Positions 42,522 through 51,629 of a stretch of DNA of 64,000 bases are shown here, piece by piece. The first letter of the stretch is position 1. Every line of letters begins with the position of its first letter. The position numbers were made by a program, and so were the translations under genes. The notes below the pieces were generated by a model. The model was not told where the DNA came from. It saw only the letters and a program-made list of their open reading frames with translations, and searched no databases. The stretch comes from a virus: the IMG/VR virus record IMGVR_UViG_3300025687_000029, positions 1 to 64,000 of that record; one strand, 5' to 3'.

Positions 42522-43097
42522 ATGAAAAAATTAAGTACATTATTTAAAAAAGATCCTAATGATTTGGGAAAAGTAATAAATGAAATTAATCCTGAAAATC
42601 AATGGGTATTTGAAAATGAAGGTATACCTACTCGTAAATTTGATGGTACTGCTTGTATGATACAAGATAATATTCTTTATAAAAGATATGATTGTAGAAT
42701 TGATAAAATTACAGGTAAATATAAAAAACCAATACCAGAAGGGGCAATACCATGTCAAGAAGCAGATAAATTAAGTGGACATCATCCTCATTGGATTAAA
42801 TGCGATAGAAATAATCCTTCTGATAAATATCATTGGATAGCTTTTGATGCAGAACAGAGAAATTTACCTAACGGTACTTATGAGCTATGTGGCCCTAAAG
42901 TTCAAGGTAATCCTGAAAACCTTTCTACTTATCACTTAATTAAACATGGAGAAGTAGAGTTAATAATAAATGACCTTTCATTTGAAGGAATTAAGGAATA
43001 TCTTAAAATTCATAATATTGAAGGTATTGTATTTCACCATGTAGAAGATGATAGGATGTGTAAGATCAGAAAGTCTGATTTTGGAATTAAAAGATAA
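42522..43097 (+). CDS. RNA ligase-like nucleotidyltransferase (DUF5565/RLIG1-like)
   Basis: 191 residues. PTRKFDGTACMI supplies motif I (Lys-x-Asp-Gly, the adenylated Lys). YELCGPKVQGNPE matches motif III/IIIa, NIEGIVFHHV motif IV (EGI/V) and CKIRKSDFGIKR motif V (K-x-R-K-x-DFG). The order and spacing fit the compact RNA-ligase family related to vertebrate RLIG1. Such enzymes seal RNA breaks and can repair tRNAs cleaved by host anticodon nucleases. The neighbour is DNA polymerase; target unknown. Confidence 0.75.
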   Translation: MKKLSTLFKKDPNDLGKVINEINPENQWVFENEGIPTRKFDGTACMIQDNILYKRYDCRIDKITGKYKKPIPEGAIPCQEADKLSGHHPHWIKCDRNNPSDKYHWIAFDAEQRNLPNGTYELCGPKVQGNPENLSTYHLIKHGEVELIINDLSFEGIKEYLKIHNIEGIVFHHVEDDRMCKIRKSDFGIKR

Positions 43098-43100
43098 ATA

Positions 43101-44363
43101 ATGAACTTAACACACTTCAAGAACGATAGACCTGAATTTCAGAAATATTGTGAAGATTTATGGTTTGAAAATGATTGTGTAGGTTCTTTTTTATTAGGTA
43201 CAGGTACAGGTAAAAGTAAAATTGCTTTAGATTGTTTAAATAGATTGTTTAATAAAAACCAAGATTTAAGAGTTGTAATTGGAATTCCATTAATCAGATT
43301 AAAAGAAGATGTATGGATTAATGAAATGAAGAAATGGGATTATGATTACATGATAGACAAAGTAGAAATACATTGCTATCAGACTCTTAGATCTTGGAAA
43401 ACTGAAAAGATTGATCTATTAATAGGAGATGAAATTGATGAATGTATATCTCCTGTTAATCTTAATCTGTTTAAAAACAATCAAATAGACAAGAGACTAT
43501 TATTAACTGCTACTGCATTTGATGAAAAAAGAACTAAACTTGAAGAATTAGCTCCTGTATTATTGGAACTATCTAGAGAAGATGCTCAAGAATTAGAATT
43601 TATTAATTATTCTAATCATTGGATTATTGAATATGAATTATCTACTATAAATAATATACCTGTTAAATATCCGAAGAATGGTAAAGAACAAGTATTTTAC
43701 ACTTCTGAGAAGAAACAGTATGATTATTATGATAATTCAATGAAACAATATGGAGCTAAACTTATGGATAGAGGATTTAAAGTAGGAGCTAACATATTCA
43801 AGTTAATAGGATATTTAAAAAGTAAAAAAGATGAGCAATCTAAAGCTTATCTGACTTGGGCTTATAAATATTCTAATGCAATGAGAGGAAGAAAGAATAT
43901 TCTTCTAAATAATCAAACCTCAATAAGCTTAACTCATAAGCTAGGTAAAGATATTCTTAATGGTAAGACTGGAATTAAAGATCCTAAAATTCTAATATTT
44001 AGTGAAAGTATAGAGCATATTGAAAAGATATGTAAAAATACTATTCATTCAAATAAAACTTTAGAAGAAAATAAAGAAGTAATAGAAAACTTATCTAAAG
44101 GTAAAATAAGAGCCGCTGGTGCATGTAAAGGACTTACTGTAGGTGTTACTATACCTGGAGTGAATTGTGGTATATATGCAGGTTATTTTGGTGCTAAAAG
44201 AGTATTATCACAAAGAGTTGGTCGAACTATTAGAGATGCTACTGCTGACATAGCAAATAACTACTATCTTGTTGCTAAAAATACTCAACAAGAAGAATGG
44301 TTAAAGAATATGTTAGAAGATATTGATAAGGAATATATTAAATATTTAGATTATAAACAATGA
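43101..44363 (+). CDS. Superfamily 2 DEAD-like helicase
   Basis: 420 residues. GTGTGKSKIALDCL is Walker A (motif I), DLLIGDEIDECISP is motif II, LLLTATAFDEKR motif III, and LSQRVGRTIRDATAD motif VI with the Arg finger. The long insert between RecA domains holds a charged linker. It is a compact two-RecA-domain helicase or translocase used in replication or repair. Its stop overlaps the next start by four bases. Confidence 0.85.
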   Translation: MNLTHFKNDRPEFQKYCEDLWFENDCVGSFLLGTGTGKSKIALDCLNRLFNKNQDLRVVIGIPLIRLKEDVWINEMKKWDYDYMIDKVEIHCYQTLRSWKTEKIDLLIGDEIDECISPVNLNLFKNNQIDKRLLLTATAFDEKRTKLEELAPVLLELSREDAQELEFINYSNHWIIEYELSTINNIPVKYPKNGKEQVFYTSEKKQYDYYDNSMKQYGAKLMDRGFKVGANIFKLIGYLKSKKDEQSKAYLTWAYKYSNAMRGRKNILLNNQTSISLTHKLGKDILNGKTGIKDPKILIFSESIEHIEKICKNTIHSNKTLEENKEVIENLSKGKIRAAGACKGLTVGVTIPGVNCGIYAGYFGAKRVLSQRVGRTIRDATADIANNYYLVAKNTQQEEWLKNMLEDIDKEYIKYLDYKQ

Positions 44364-44929
44364 ATATAGAAATAGATGAAAAGAATATTCCTCAAGATAT
44401 TATGCTTCATGAATATTTTCTTTTATATTTAGTTTACACTAAAGATAAAGAATTAGGTAATATATTAAAGACACTATCTGAAGATTATCTGGATAAAGTA
44501 TCAAGTGGACTTGAATATAGATTATACATTAAAAGAACTTGTATTAATCCTGAAGGATGGATATTTAGAAAGAAAACATTGGATATGTTTAATGGACTAA
44601 ACTCCGTATCTTCTGTAGATACTCTGGCTGAAAGAATTAGAGATTTATTTCCAAAAGGTCTTAAATCAGGAGGATATTTAGTAAAATCTTCTTTAAAAGA
44701 TATTAAAGATAAACTAAAGAAATTCCAGAAAGATTATAAATATTCTGATGAAGTTATTATTAAAGGAACTAAAACATATATTACTGAAATGCAAAAAAAT
44801 GGATATGCCTATATGATGTTAGCTAAATATTTTATTCTTAAACAAGATAAAGGAAGTACTTTAGCAGATTATTGTGAAATGGTTGAAAATAATGAAATTC
44901 CTGATGAAGAATTTGTAGATAGGATGTGA
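44360..44929 (+). CDS. Unknown helical protein between helicases
   Basis: 189 residues, all helical (IPQDIMLHEYFLLYLVYTKD; GGYLVKSSLKDIKDKLKKFQ; MLAKYFILKQDKGSTLADYC). Lies between an SF2 and a DnaB-like helicase with start/stop overlaps on both sides, so a helicase loader or accessory is a reasonable guess. No family motif seen. Confidence 0.45.
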   Translation: MNIEIDEKNIPQDIMLHEYFLLYLVYTKDKELGNILKTLSEDYLDKVSSGLEYRLYIKRTCINPEGWIFRKKTLDMFNGLNSVSSVDTLAERIRDLFPKGLKSGGYLVKSSLKDIKDKLKKFQKDYKYSDEVIIKGTKTYITEMQKNGYAYMMLAKYFILKQDKGSTLADYCEMVENNEIPDEEFVDRM

Positions 44930-46011
44930 TGAACAAGTATTATGAAAAATCCAAAGAATATAGAGATAGAGGTAAAAAAGGTGAAAATAAAGGTATTCCG
45001 TTAAATTTACCAAAGTTAAAGAAAGTAATACCTAATATACAAAAAGGTAAATATTATTTAATTTCAACTGACTCTGGTGTCGGTAAAACCAAACTAACTA
45101 ACTATCTATTCCTCTATACTCCATTCTTTAAATATATGGAAAATCCTTCTTCATTTGATATTGATATTAACTATTATACAGCAGAAATGCCAGAAGAAGA
45201 GCTTTTAGCTGAATTGCAGGCATATTGGTTATTTACTAAAAAAGGTATTTTGGTTGATACTGATCATATATATTCTCAGGGTGAAAATAAAATATCAGAC
45301 AAAGTGGATAAATTATTGGATTCCTCTGAATGTATTGAAATGATGGCTCTTTTTGAAGAGAAAGTTAATATTGTTAATGAAGGCTTTGGATATAAGTATA
45401 TATACAAAGAACTTATTAAATCTGCAAATAAACATGGTAAGATTGTTTGGGGTAAAGAAGAAGATGGACAAAAAGGATTTATAGAATCTTATACAGAATA
45501 TAATCCTAACATGTTTAATATTAACATACTCGATAATTTCCAAAGACTTCAAAGAACAAATGGTGAGTCTGCAAAACAAACTATAGATGAATTATCTAGA
45601 AGGATGGATTGGGCAAGACAGAAGTTTAATCAGATTTGGGTAGGATTACAGCAAATTAACAGAAATACTAAAAACCTTGATAGATATAAACTGGAACAGT
45701 TCTTTCCAGGACCAGAATCATTAAAGGACTCTGAGAATCCTTATCACGATTGCCAAATATGCATTGTGGGTATTTCTCCGGCAGGATTAAGACTAAAGAC
45801 TTTTGATGGATACAAAGTATTACATGACAAAGAATCTAAAGGTCTACTGGATAGATTAAGACCTATCAGAGTTATTAAAAATAGAGGAGGTATATCTAAT
45901 AAAGTAGGTTATTTAAAGTTTTTTGGAGAGTGTGCTTATTTCTCTGAATTACCGGAACCTGAGAAAATAACCAGAGAACATTATAATAATTTCTTTGAAA
46001 AATACGGATAA
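44929..46011 (+). CDS. DnaB-like replicative helicase (RecA-fold ATPase)
   Basis: 360 residues from ATG 44929 (a GTG just before is less likely). YLISTDSGVGKTKLTNYLFL is Walker A. INYYTAEMPEEELLAELQAY is the H1a region (E-M/S), and FNINILDNFQRLQ the Walker B (hydrophobic strand with ILDN). RMDWARQKFNQIWVGLQQIN matches the H3 Gln motif. VIKNRGGISNKVGYLKFFG is the C-terminal H4 strand. It lacks the DnaB N-terminal domain, common in phage helicases. It unwinds at the fork together with the primase. Confidence 0.75.
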   Translation: MNKYYEKSKEYRDRGKKGENKGIPLNLPKLKKVIPNIQKGKYYLISTDSGVGKTKLTNYLFLYTPFFKYMENPSSFDIDINYYTAEMPEEELLAELQAYWLFTKKGILVDTDHIYSQGENKISDKVDKLLDSSECIEMMALFEEKVNIVNEGFGYKYIYKELIKSANKHGKIVWGKEEDGQKGFIESYTEYNPNMFNINILDNFQRLQRTNGESAKQTIDELSRRMDWARQKFNQIWVGLQQINRNTKNLDRYKLEQFFPGPESLKDSENPYHDCQICIVGISPAGLRLKTFDGYKVLHDKESKGLLDRLRPIRVIKNRGGISNKVGYLKFFGECAYFSELPEPEKITREHYNNFFEKYG

Positions 46012-46024
46012 TTTCGTATCTTTA
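45994..46024 (+). promoter_or_regulatory. Bacteroidota-type promoter
   Basis: TTTG (45994-45997) and TATCTTTA (46017-46024), 19 bases apart, match the -33 and -7 boxes (TTTG, TAnnTTTG) with one mismatch. The expected start lies before ATG 46049, supporting that start for the next gene. Confidence 0.6.
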
Positions 46025-46048
46025 CAGACTGTTTGCAAATTAAAATTT

Positions 46049-46279
46049 ATGACAAAAGAACAATTTTTAGAGGTCTTAAATAAAGACCCTACTGAGGTAA
46101 CTACCCCTGAGATTATAGAAGTATGTCAATATTATATTGACAATTATCCTGTTAATATTAGACAACCTATGGGTTATACTAAATCAAAACTACTTGTTAA
46201 AATAACAGGAGGTTCACCTGAAAGCTGTATAAAAGCATTTAAAGGATTAAAGAAAAGAATTAATGAATTTAAAAATTAA
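46049..46279 (+). CDS. 76-residue unknown protein
   Basis: Begins MTKEQFLEVLNKDPTEVTTP, has YTKSKLLVKITGGSPESCIK. Start chosen by promoter position rather than an upstream in-frame codon inside the helicase gene. Helical. Function unknown. Confidence 0.5.
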   Translation: MTKEQFLEVLNKDPTEVTTPEIIEVCQYYIDNYPVNIRQPMGYTKSKLLVKITGGSPESCIKAFKGLKKRINEFKN

Positions 46280-46282
46280 ATT

Positions 46283-46645
46283 ATGTTCAAAACAAAAACT
46301 AAAGTAACAAGAGGAGGTAAATCCTCAAATGAGGAGTATATTGTAATTGCAGATACTCCAACAATTGCAGAAGCAATTCTAATAAAAGAATTAGAAGGAA
46401 CTACTGTAGAGAAAACTACTAATGTATCTGAGTTAAAAGTTCAAGATATATTTGAGAATGGAGGAGGTACTTTCTATGAGATTAAGATTCAATATGAAGA
46501 TGAGTCAGGTACTAAAACTATTAAAGAAACTTATATCCAAGAAGGAGCTGGTATATTAGATAGTATTGATAGATTTAGAAATAGCATAGATTGGGGAGAA
46601 TTAACAAGTGTAAAAGAATTACCATTTTTAGGAATTTTAAAATAA
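46283..46645 (+). CDS. Unknown 120-residue beta-rich protein
   Basis: Strand-rich with KTKVTRGGKSSNEEYIVIAD, then IQYEDESGTKTIKETYIQEG. This early pattern (FK.K....RGGK....) is common in phage proteins near recombinases. Function unknown. Confidence 0.5.
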   Translation: MFKTKTKVTRGGKSSNEEYIVIADTPTIAEAILIKELEGTTVEKTTNVSELKVQDIFENGGGTFYEIKIQYEDESGTKTIKETYIQEGAGILDSIDRFRNSIDWGELTSVKELPFLGILK

Positions 46646-46650
46646 ATCAT

Positions 46651-46962
46651 ATGGAAAAATTTAAAGAATTGAAAATCTCTAGTGAAAAATTAAGAGATCT
46701 AGTTTATGAAAATTACTTAGTGATTGATGATGTTGAATTAGATATTAAAGAAGTTGATTCTTCTTATGATGGTTCAGGTAGACATACAGAGTATCATAGT
46801 AAAGTATTTTATATTAAAGATACTGATCAATATTTTCAAGTTTCTTACGAGGAATCTGTTAAAGATGAAATGGGTTGGTTTGAATGTAATTATGGAGAGG
46901 CTGAATTAACTGAAGTAGAGCCTTATACAGAAACAATAACTAAATATAAAATAAAGAAATAA
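46651..46962 (+). CDS. Unknown 103-residue protein
   Basis: ATG 46651 taken as start; an upstream codon lies inside the previous gene. LVIDDVELDIKEVDSSYDGS then HSKVFYIKDTDQYFQVSYEE. Acidic and beta-rich. Function unknown. Confidence 0.5.
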   Translation: MEKFKELKISSEKLRDLVYENYLVIDDVELDIKEVDSSYDGSGRHTEYHSKVFYIKDTDQYFQVSYEESVKDEMGWFECNYGEAELTEVEPYTETITKYKIKK

Positions 46963-46963
46963 T

Positions 46964-47707
46964 ATGGAATTACCAATTAAACCAAAAACACCTGCAAGAA
47001 AGAATCCTTCTTTTATGATATTATTCAGTAAACCTAAAGCTGGAAAAACTACCGCGTTATCATTACTTGAAGATAATCTTATTATAGATTTAGAAAATGG
47101 TTCTGACTTTGTAGGAGGATTAACAGTAAAAGCTGATTCAACTTCTGACTTGGTAGAAATTAAGAAATCTCTAATTGAGATGAAAGATAAAGGTAAGCAG
47201 TATAAGTATATAACGCTTGATACAGCTACAGCTCTTGAAGATATGGTAGGAGATTTAGCTATTAAGATATATAAAGAAACTCCTATGGGAGCTAAATATG
47301 GTACTAAACCTGGAGAAGATAATATAAAGAAACTTCCTAATGGTGCTGGTTATCTTTATATTAGAGAAGCTTATGAAAGAGTTATTAACATGCTTAAACA
47401 ATTTCCAACTGAATGTTTAATCTTAACAGGTCATGTGGCTGATAAGATGATTAATAAAAATGGTGAAGAAGTTTCTGAAATGCAATTAGATTTATCTGGC
47501 AAACTGGGTAGAATTATGTATTCAAGAGCTGATGCTGTTGGGTTTATGTATAGAGAAGGAAATACATGCAAACTCAACTTTAACGGAGGAGGAGATATGA
47601 TTGTTGAAGCAAGAGCTGACCATTTGAGAGGTAAGGAATTTATACTATCTGAGATGGATGATAAAGGTAAAATTAAAACTTATTGGGATAAAATCTTTAT
47701 AAAATAA
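46964..47707 (+). CDS. Sak4-like RecA-fold ATPase (recombination)
   Basis: 247 residues. FMILFSKPKAGKTTALSLLE gives Walker A (GKTT) near residue 24, NLIIDLENGSDFVGG follows, YKYITLDTATALEDM is Walker B, and CLILTGHVADKMI closes the core. The layout fits phage AAA_24/Sak4 ATPases, which promote single-strand annealing with the phage SSB. The SSB-like gene is 1.4 kb downstream. One of the better-supported recombination genes here. Confidence 0.8.
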   Translation: MELPIKPKTPARKNPSFMILFSKPKAGKTTALSLLEDNLIIDLENGSDFVGGLTVKADSTSDLVEIKKSLIEMKDKGKQYKYITLDTATALEDMVGDLAIKIYKETPMGAKYGTKPGEDNIKKLPNGAGYLYIREAYERVINMLKQFPTECLILTGHVADKMINKNGEEVSEMQLDLSGKLGRIMYSRADAVGFMYREGNTCKLNFNGGGDMIVEARADHLRGKEFILSEMDDKGKIKTYWDKIFIK

Positions 47708-47711
47708 TATT

Positions 47712-48050
47712 ATGGAAATTAATATAAATAATTTTACAGGAACAGTTCTATTTGAAGAAAATAGAATTACTATGACTACTAATGAACTTGAAGTTATATA
47801 TAAAAAAATAGCTTCACCTACACTAAAAGTAAAAAAGTCTACTGACATACAAACGGATGATAGAATTTATTCAGATAATGCTAAAAACTTCAATAACTCA
47901 ACAAAAGTATGGTTAACTAAAAACGGTATAGATTATAAATTTCAATCTATGGTAAAAGCATCAAAAGCATTGAAAATTCCGTACAGTAAACTTAGAAATG
48001 CTATCAATGGGGATAAAATAAAAATACATGGTTTTAAGATTATAAAATAA
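47712..48050 (+). CDS. Small DNA-binding protein with NUMOD-like C-terminus
   Basis: 112 residues. The C-terminal FQSMVKASKALKIPYSKLRN then INGDKIKIHGFKIIK resembles NUMOD1-like helix-turn-helix modules, as also seen in the exonuclease at 23753-24685. N-terminal half is beta-rich. May target DNA for the recombination module. Confidence 0.5.
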   Translation: MEININNFTGTVLFEENRITMTTNELEVIYKKIASPTLKVKKSTDIQTDDRIYSDNAKNFNNSTKVWLTKNGIDYKFQSMVKASKALKIPYSKLRNAINGDKIKIHGFKIIK

Positions 48051-48054
48051 TATT

Positions 48055-48537
48055 ATGGAATTTGGAAAATTAAAAAAAGCAAGTAAAAGAGTTACTAAAG
48101 AAGAGAAGTATGATTATCCTGTTATGACAGTACATACTAAACCAGAAAAAGGATTTTCAAATAAAGTTAGTTTTAATAAAGCTGCAATTAAAGAATTTGG
48201 CTTTGAAGAAGGAGGTAAATTAGCATTTGCCTTTGATGGAGATAGTCTATTCTGTAAGATAGGAGAAGATGCTTATACAGTAACTAAAACTGAAGGAACA
48301 ATTAGTGATAAATCTTTATGTGAAGCTTTATGGGAACATTTTGAAGTAGACGGTACAGAAGAAATAGAATTAGCTATTTATGAAGAAGCTGATAATATTT
48401 ATGGATTTAACAATATAGATATTCTGGATAATACTTCGGAAGAAAATAATTCTGATAATGACTATTATTCAGATATGACAGGCGAAAGTGTGGAAGATTA
48501 TGAAGAAGAGAGTACAATAACATCAGGAATAATTTAA
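48055..48537 (+). CDS. Unknown protein with acidic C-terminus
   Basis: 160 residues. Folded N-terminal part (YPVMTVHTKPEKGFSNKVSF; AIKEFGFEEGGKLAFAFDGD) and a disordered acidic tail rich in Asp, Glu, Ser and Asn. Lies between the ATPase and SSB genes, so it probably takes part in recombination. Not recognised. Confidence 0.5.
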   Translation: MEFGKLKKASKRVTKEEKYDYPVMTVHTKPEKGFSNKVSFNKAAIKEFGFEEGGKLAFAFDGDSLFCKIGEDAYTVTKTEGTISDKSLCEALWEHFEVDGTEEIELAIYEEADNIYGFNNIDILDNTSEENNSDNDYYSDMTGESVEDYEEESTITSGII

Positions 48538-48562
48538 TAATTAATTTTAAAAATATACATAT

Positions 48563-49381
48563 ATGTTTGATTTAAGTAAAGAAGTTACAGAAAGTAAAGA
48601 AGTTGGTGGTGGTAATTTTGTACAAAAAAACTTAGAACCTGGTATTCATAAAGTAACAATTATGGATTTTGAGGTTAAGATTGCAAGTACAGGTAAATTT
48701 AAAGTAAATGCCTTAGTTGAAACTGCTCCTGTAGAGGCTATTGGAGATAAAGGATTTAAGTATGATGGTGTTGGTGGAGAACATGTAGCTAAAGGATTAT
48801 TTGGTAGAGTAGCTTTGAATAATATATGGTTTGATTTTGATATTAAATCAATGGTTCAGGAGATTGGTAATGACTTAATCCAATTTGGTACAAAAACAGG
48901 CACAATTGATGAATTATCCAAAATTGAAATGTCTACTACAGGCAATCCTCAAGATGATTTAGAAAAAAACCTAAAGAAAGTAGCTAAAGTATTAAGAGGT
49001 GCTTATTTTTATGCTTCTATTAATTCTGAGCAATATATTAATGGTAAAGGTTATCCTGCTGATAATATGTATTTTAACAAAGGATTTATTAAAAATGAAT
49101 CTGGAGAAAAAGTAAGACATGAAGGTACTAAAATTTATCTAAATACAGCAGCATCGGCTCATTCAGTAGAAGCTATTAAAGAAGTTATTATTATAGACAC
49201 TCCTACTGAAGAAGGATTTAATCTTATTGATATTAATGACAAGACTATAAGTACTTGGAGAAAAAATAAAGATAAGACAGATAGTTGGAATTTTAAATGG
49301 GCAGAACAGCCTGATACTGATGAAGATGATGTAGATTTAGGAGATATGCCTGATCTTGATGATGATTTGGGAGGTATTTAA
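48563..49381 (+). CDS. Single-stranded DNA-binding protein
   Basis: 272 residues. The middle carries beta strands (IHKVTIMDFEVKIASTGKFK; FGRVALNNIWFDFDIKSMVQ; AYFYASINSEQYINGKGYPA). The C-terminal tail is strongly acidic and ends with DDLDDDLGGI-like sequence (TDEDDVDLGDMPDLDDDLGG), the hallmark of SSB proteins that recruit partners. It is adjacent to the Sak4-like ATPase and the primase, with a one-base overlap to the latter. Confidence 0.65.
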   Translation: MFDLSKEVTESKEVGGGNFVQKNLEPGIHKVTIMDFEVKIASTGKFKVNALVETAPVEAIGDKGFKYDGVGGEHVAKGLFGRVALNNIWFDFDIKSMVQEIGNDLIQFGTKTGTIDELSKIEMSTTGNPQDDLEKNLKKVAKVLRGAYFYASINSEQYINGKGYPADNMYFNKGFIKNESGEKVRHEGTKIYLNTAASAHSVEAIKEVIIIDTPTEEGFNLIDINDKTISTWRKNKDKTDSWNFKWAEQPDTDEDDVDLGDMPDLDDDLGGI

Positions 49382-50400
49382 TGTTTGAAATAAAACCAAA
49401 ATTAACTAAAGAGAATATTCTAAATAGAGTGAGAGACAGTGAAATATTTAATTTCTACTGTCCTCACTTCAACAAGGGATTTTTCCCTGGAGAATTTAGA
49501 ATAGGTGAATCAGATAATCATCCATCTGCTAATATCTTCTTAGGAAGAGATGGTAGATGGAGATATTCTGATTTTGGTGAAGCAGGGACTTATGACTGCT
49601 TTGCTTATGTACAACGAAAGTTTAATTTAGGTTTTAAAGAAGCATTGGATAAGATTAATATGGATATGAATTTAGGATTAGGAGGGTTAAATAATAACTC
49701 TCCTTCTTCTTACTCTAATTTTCATCCAATTAAGCCTAAGTTATCAACATCAACTACTTCACTATCTGAAACAATTATTAAAGTTAAAAAGAGACAATAC
49801 GAATCAAGAGATAAAGACTACTGGTATGGTAAATATTATATACCTCAGAAACTATTTGAATATCATAATAATTTTGCTATAAAGACATATTGGATATTCA
49901 ACAATAAAGAGACTTATCCTATAAGTCCTAAAGATATTACTTATACTCAGAATTATTATAAAGACTCTACAGGAATATATAGAAGGAAAATATACAGACC
50001 TCTCAGTGACTACAAATGGACAAGTAATATTACAGGTTTAGTAGTACAGGGGATAAAACATTTACCTAAATATGGAGATATTCTTATAATAACAAAGAGC
50101 ATGAAAGACCTACTAGTATTAAAAGTTCTTGATTTTAAAGCAGTTATAGCAACTAATAATGAAACCAGTTGGATACCTGATAAAGTTAGATTAGATCTAG
50201 AATCCAGATTTAAAAATATATTTATAAACTTTGATAATGATGCTACAGGATTAGAAATGGGTAATTATATAGCAAGTCAGTATGGATATACTCCAATATT
50301 TACTGAAGATTATGATTATAAAGATCCTTCTGATATGATAGAGAAGTACGGAATTAAATATTGTAAGGAATTTTTTGAAGAACTTATTTATGCAGAATAA
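49381..50400 (+). CDS. DnaG-like primase with Toprim domain
   Basis: 339 residues. The N-terminal part keeps the CHC2-like layout (SDNHPSANIFLGRDGRWRYS then FGEAGTYDCFAYVQRKFNLG) but the zinc Cys set is largely lost (one C-x-H pair). The Toprim domain has DILIITKSMKDLLVLKVLDF (the usual E is replaced; K-S-x-K-D), AVIATNNETSWI, and NIFINFDNDATGLEMGNYIA with DxD. The TKSxKD variant is known in crAss-like primases as far as I recall. It makes RNA primers for the DnaB-like helicase fork. Confidence 0.8.
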   Translation: MFEIKPKLTKENILNRVRDSEIFNFYCPHFNKGFFPGEFRIGESDNHPSANIFLGRDGRWRYSDFGEAGTYDCFAYVQRKFNLGFKEALDKINMDMNLGLGGLNNNSPSSYSNFHPIKPKLSTSTTSLSETIIKVKKRQYESRDKDYWYGKYYIPQKLFEYHNNFAIKTYWIFNNKETYPISPKDITYTQNYYKDSTGIYRRKIYRPLSDYKWTSNITGLVVQGIKHLPKYGDILIITKSMKDLLVLKVLDFKAVIATNNETSWIPDKVRLDLESRFKNIFINFDNDATGLEMGNYIASQYGYTPIFTEDYDYKDPSDMIEKYGIKYCKEFFEELIYAE

Positions 50401-50614
50401 AAAAGAAAAGAAACTAAGAGTCTTAGTTATAGCTAATGTAGCTGAGAAGACTAAACATGGTAGATATAAAGTATCTACTGTATATGAGGCTGATACAGCT
50501 AAAGAAGCTATAGAGTTATTTAAAGAAGAATATACTCCAGTTGGAGAGATAAAAACAACTTTTTTAAAGAATGCTCATATTGATCACTATTTAAACTTTG
50601 AAGATAGATTATAA
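50390..50614 (+). CDS. Unknown 74-residue protein
   Basis: ATG 50390, overlapping the primase by 11 bases. RVLVIANVAEKTKHGRYKVS then DTAKEAIELFKEEYTPVGEI. Small alpha/beta protein. TAATG overlap with the next start. Function unknown. Confidence 0.5.
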   Translation: MQNKKEKKLRVLVIANVAEKTKHGRYKVSTVYEADTAKEAIELFKEEYTPVGEIKTTFLKNAHIDHYLNFEDRL

Positions 50615-51624
50615 TGTCAAATAAATCAACATTTAAAGTAGGACAGATAAAAGGTATCTTAGAAGGTATCTATAATAATCCTACACTTAGAAGAACTGTA
50701 GTTCCTTTATTTATGAGTAATGCTGGAATGGGTAAAACCCACATCATAGAGGAATTTATGAGAGAAAAGGGTGTTTGGCGACCACCTTTTGTATTATCAC
50801 AGAGAATGCCATTTGAAGTATCTGGTATGGCTTTAGTAGATAGAGAATTAGATAAAATGAAATATTATGACTTTGATTTTCTATTAGATTTAAAAGATGG
50901 AGATATACTATTTATTGATGAGGTATATAATGCTAATCCCACTACACTTAATGCATTTTTAACTTTCTTAGAAAGTAGAATTATGATTTCTGGTAAAAAG
51001 CTTCCAGATATTATGATTGTAGGTGCAGGTAATCCTCAAGGCCAAGGTACTTTAACTCCTCAAATTAAACGTAGATTCTTACAATATGATTTAGAATTTG
51101 ATACTAATTCCTGGAAAGATTATATGTTTAAGAAATACGGATTAGTCAAATCTATTAGTAGTAAATTATGTACTTTAATACAAGGAGAAGATTATACAGG
51201 ATATAACTTTAATTCTCCTGCTGATATTGATAAAGCAGTAGAAATGGTTATCAATAATATTGATACTCCTTATACTATAATAGTAGAGCCTATTCTTAAT
51301 ACTATTATCAAAAATCCTTTAGGTAAATCAATTAAAATAACTGAAGATAGAACTTTAGAAGCTGAAGAACAGATTTCTTGGTTAGAATTAATTAGATTAA
51401 ATAAAGGTATTAGATTAGAAGAAGATAAGAAGGTAGAAAAATCCTTAAATGAGTATGAATATGTAATTATGGATAAAGATGATAATGTTTTAGGGGAAAT
51501 TAAGGACATTGAAACATTGAAAAATATGTATTATTTTACTGATGATCAGCTAAATAATCTGGAATTAGGTAAAAAAACCCCCTCCCGCCGGACCCCCTCC
51601 CTTATTTTTCAAAAAAATAATTAA
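50614..51624 (+). CDS. MoxR-type AAA+ ATPase
   Basis: 336 residues. PLFMSNAGMGKTHIIEEFMR is Walker A, GDILFIDEVYNANPTTLNAF is Walker B with the MoxR-typical N-P-T/A-x-L-N helix, and PDIMIVGAGNPQGQGTLTPQ includes sensor 1 Asn; IKRRFLQYDLEF gives the Arg finger. MoxR ATPases act with VWA proteins as chaperone-like complexes. The next gene is a VWA protein, a classical pair. The last 20 residues are encoded by an unusual C-run stretch (51578-51601). Confidence 0.75.
   Translation: MSNKSTFKVGQIKGILEGIYNNPTLRRTVVPLFMSNAGMGKTHIIEEFMREKGVWRPPFVLSQRMPFEVSGMALVDRELDKMKYYDFDFLLDLKDGDILFIDEVYNANPTTLNAFLTFLESRIMISGKKLPDIMIVGAGNPQGQGTLTPQIKRRFLQYDLEFDTNSWKDYMFKKYGLVKSISSKLCTLIQGEDYTGYNFNSPADIDKAVEMVINNIDTPYTIIVEPILNTIIKNPLGKSIKITEDRTLEAEEQISWLELIRLNKGIRLEEDKKVEKSLNEYEYVIMDKDDNVLGEIKDIETLKNMYYFTDDQLNNLELGKKTPSRRTPSLIFQKNN
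51578..51601 (-). repeat. G-quadruplex motif on the minus strand
   Basis: Plus strand reads as two ACCCCCTCCC units joined by GCCGG, so the minus strand has four G-runs (GGG, GGGGG, GGG, GGGGG) with short loops, a textbook G4. It lies at the 3' end of the MoxR gene in very AT-rich surroundings and follows a run of seven A. Confidence 0.65.
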
Positions 51625-51629
51625 ATAAT

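Noticed and set aside
51578-51626. Programmed frameshift at A7/C5 at the end of the MoxR gene
   Set aside because: A run of A precedes C-runs, but the alternative frame ends after a few codons and the heptamer is not in the classical phase.
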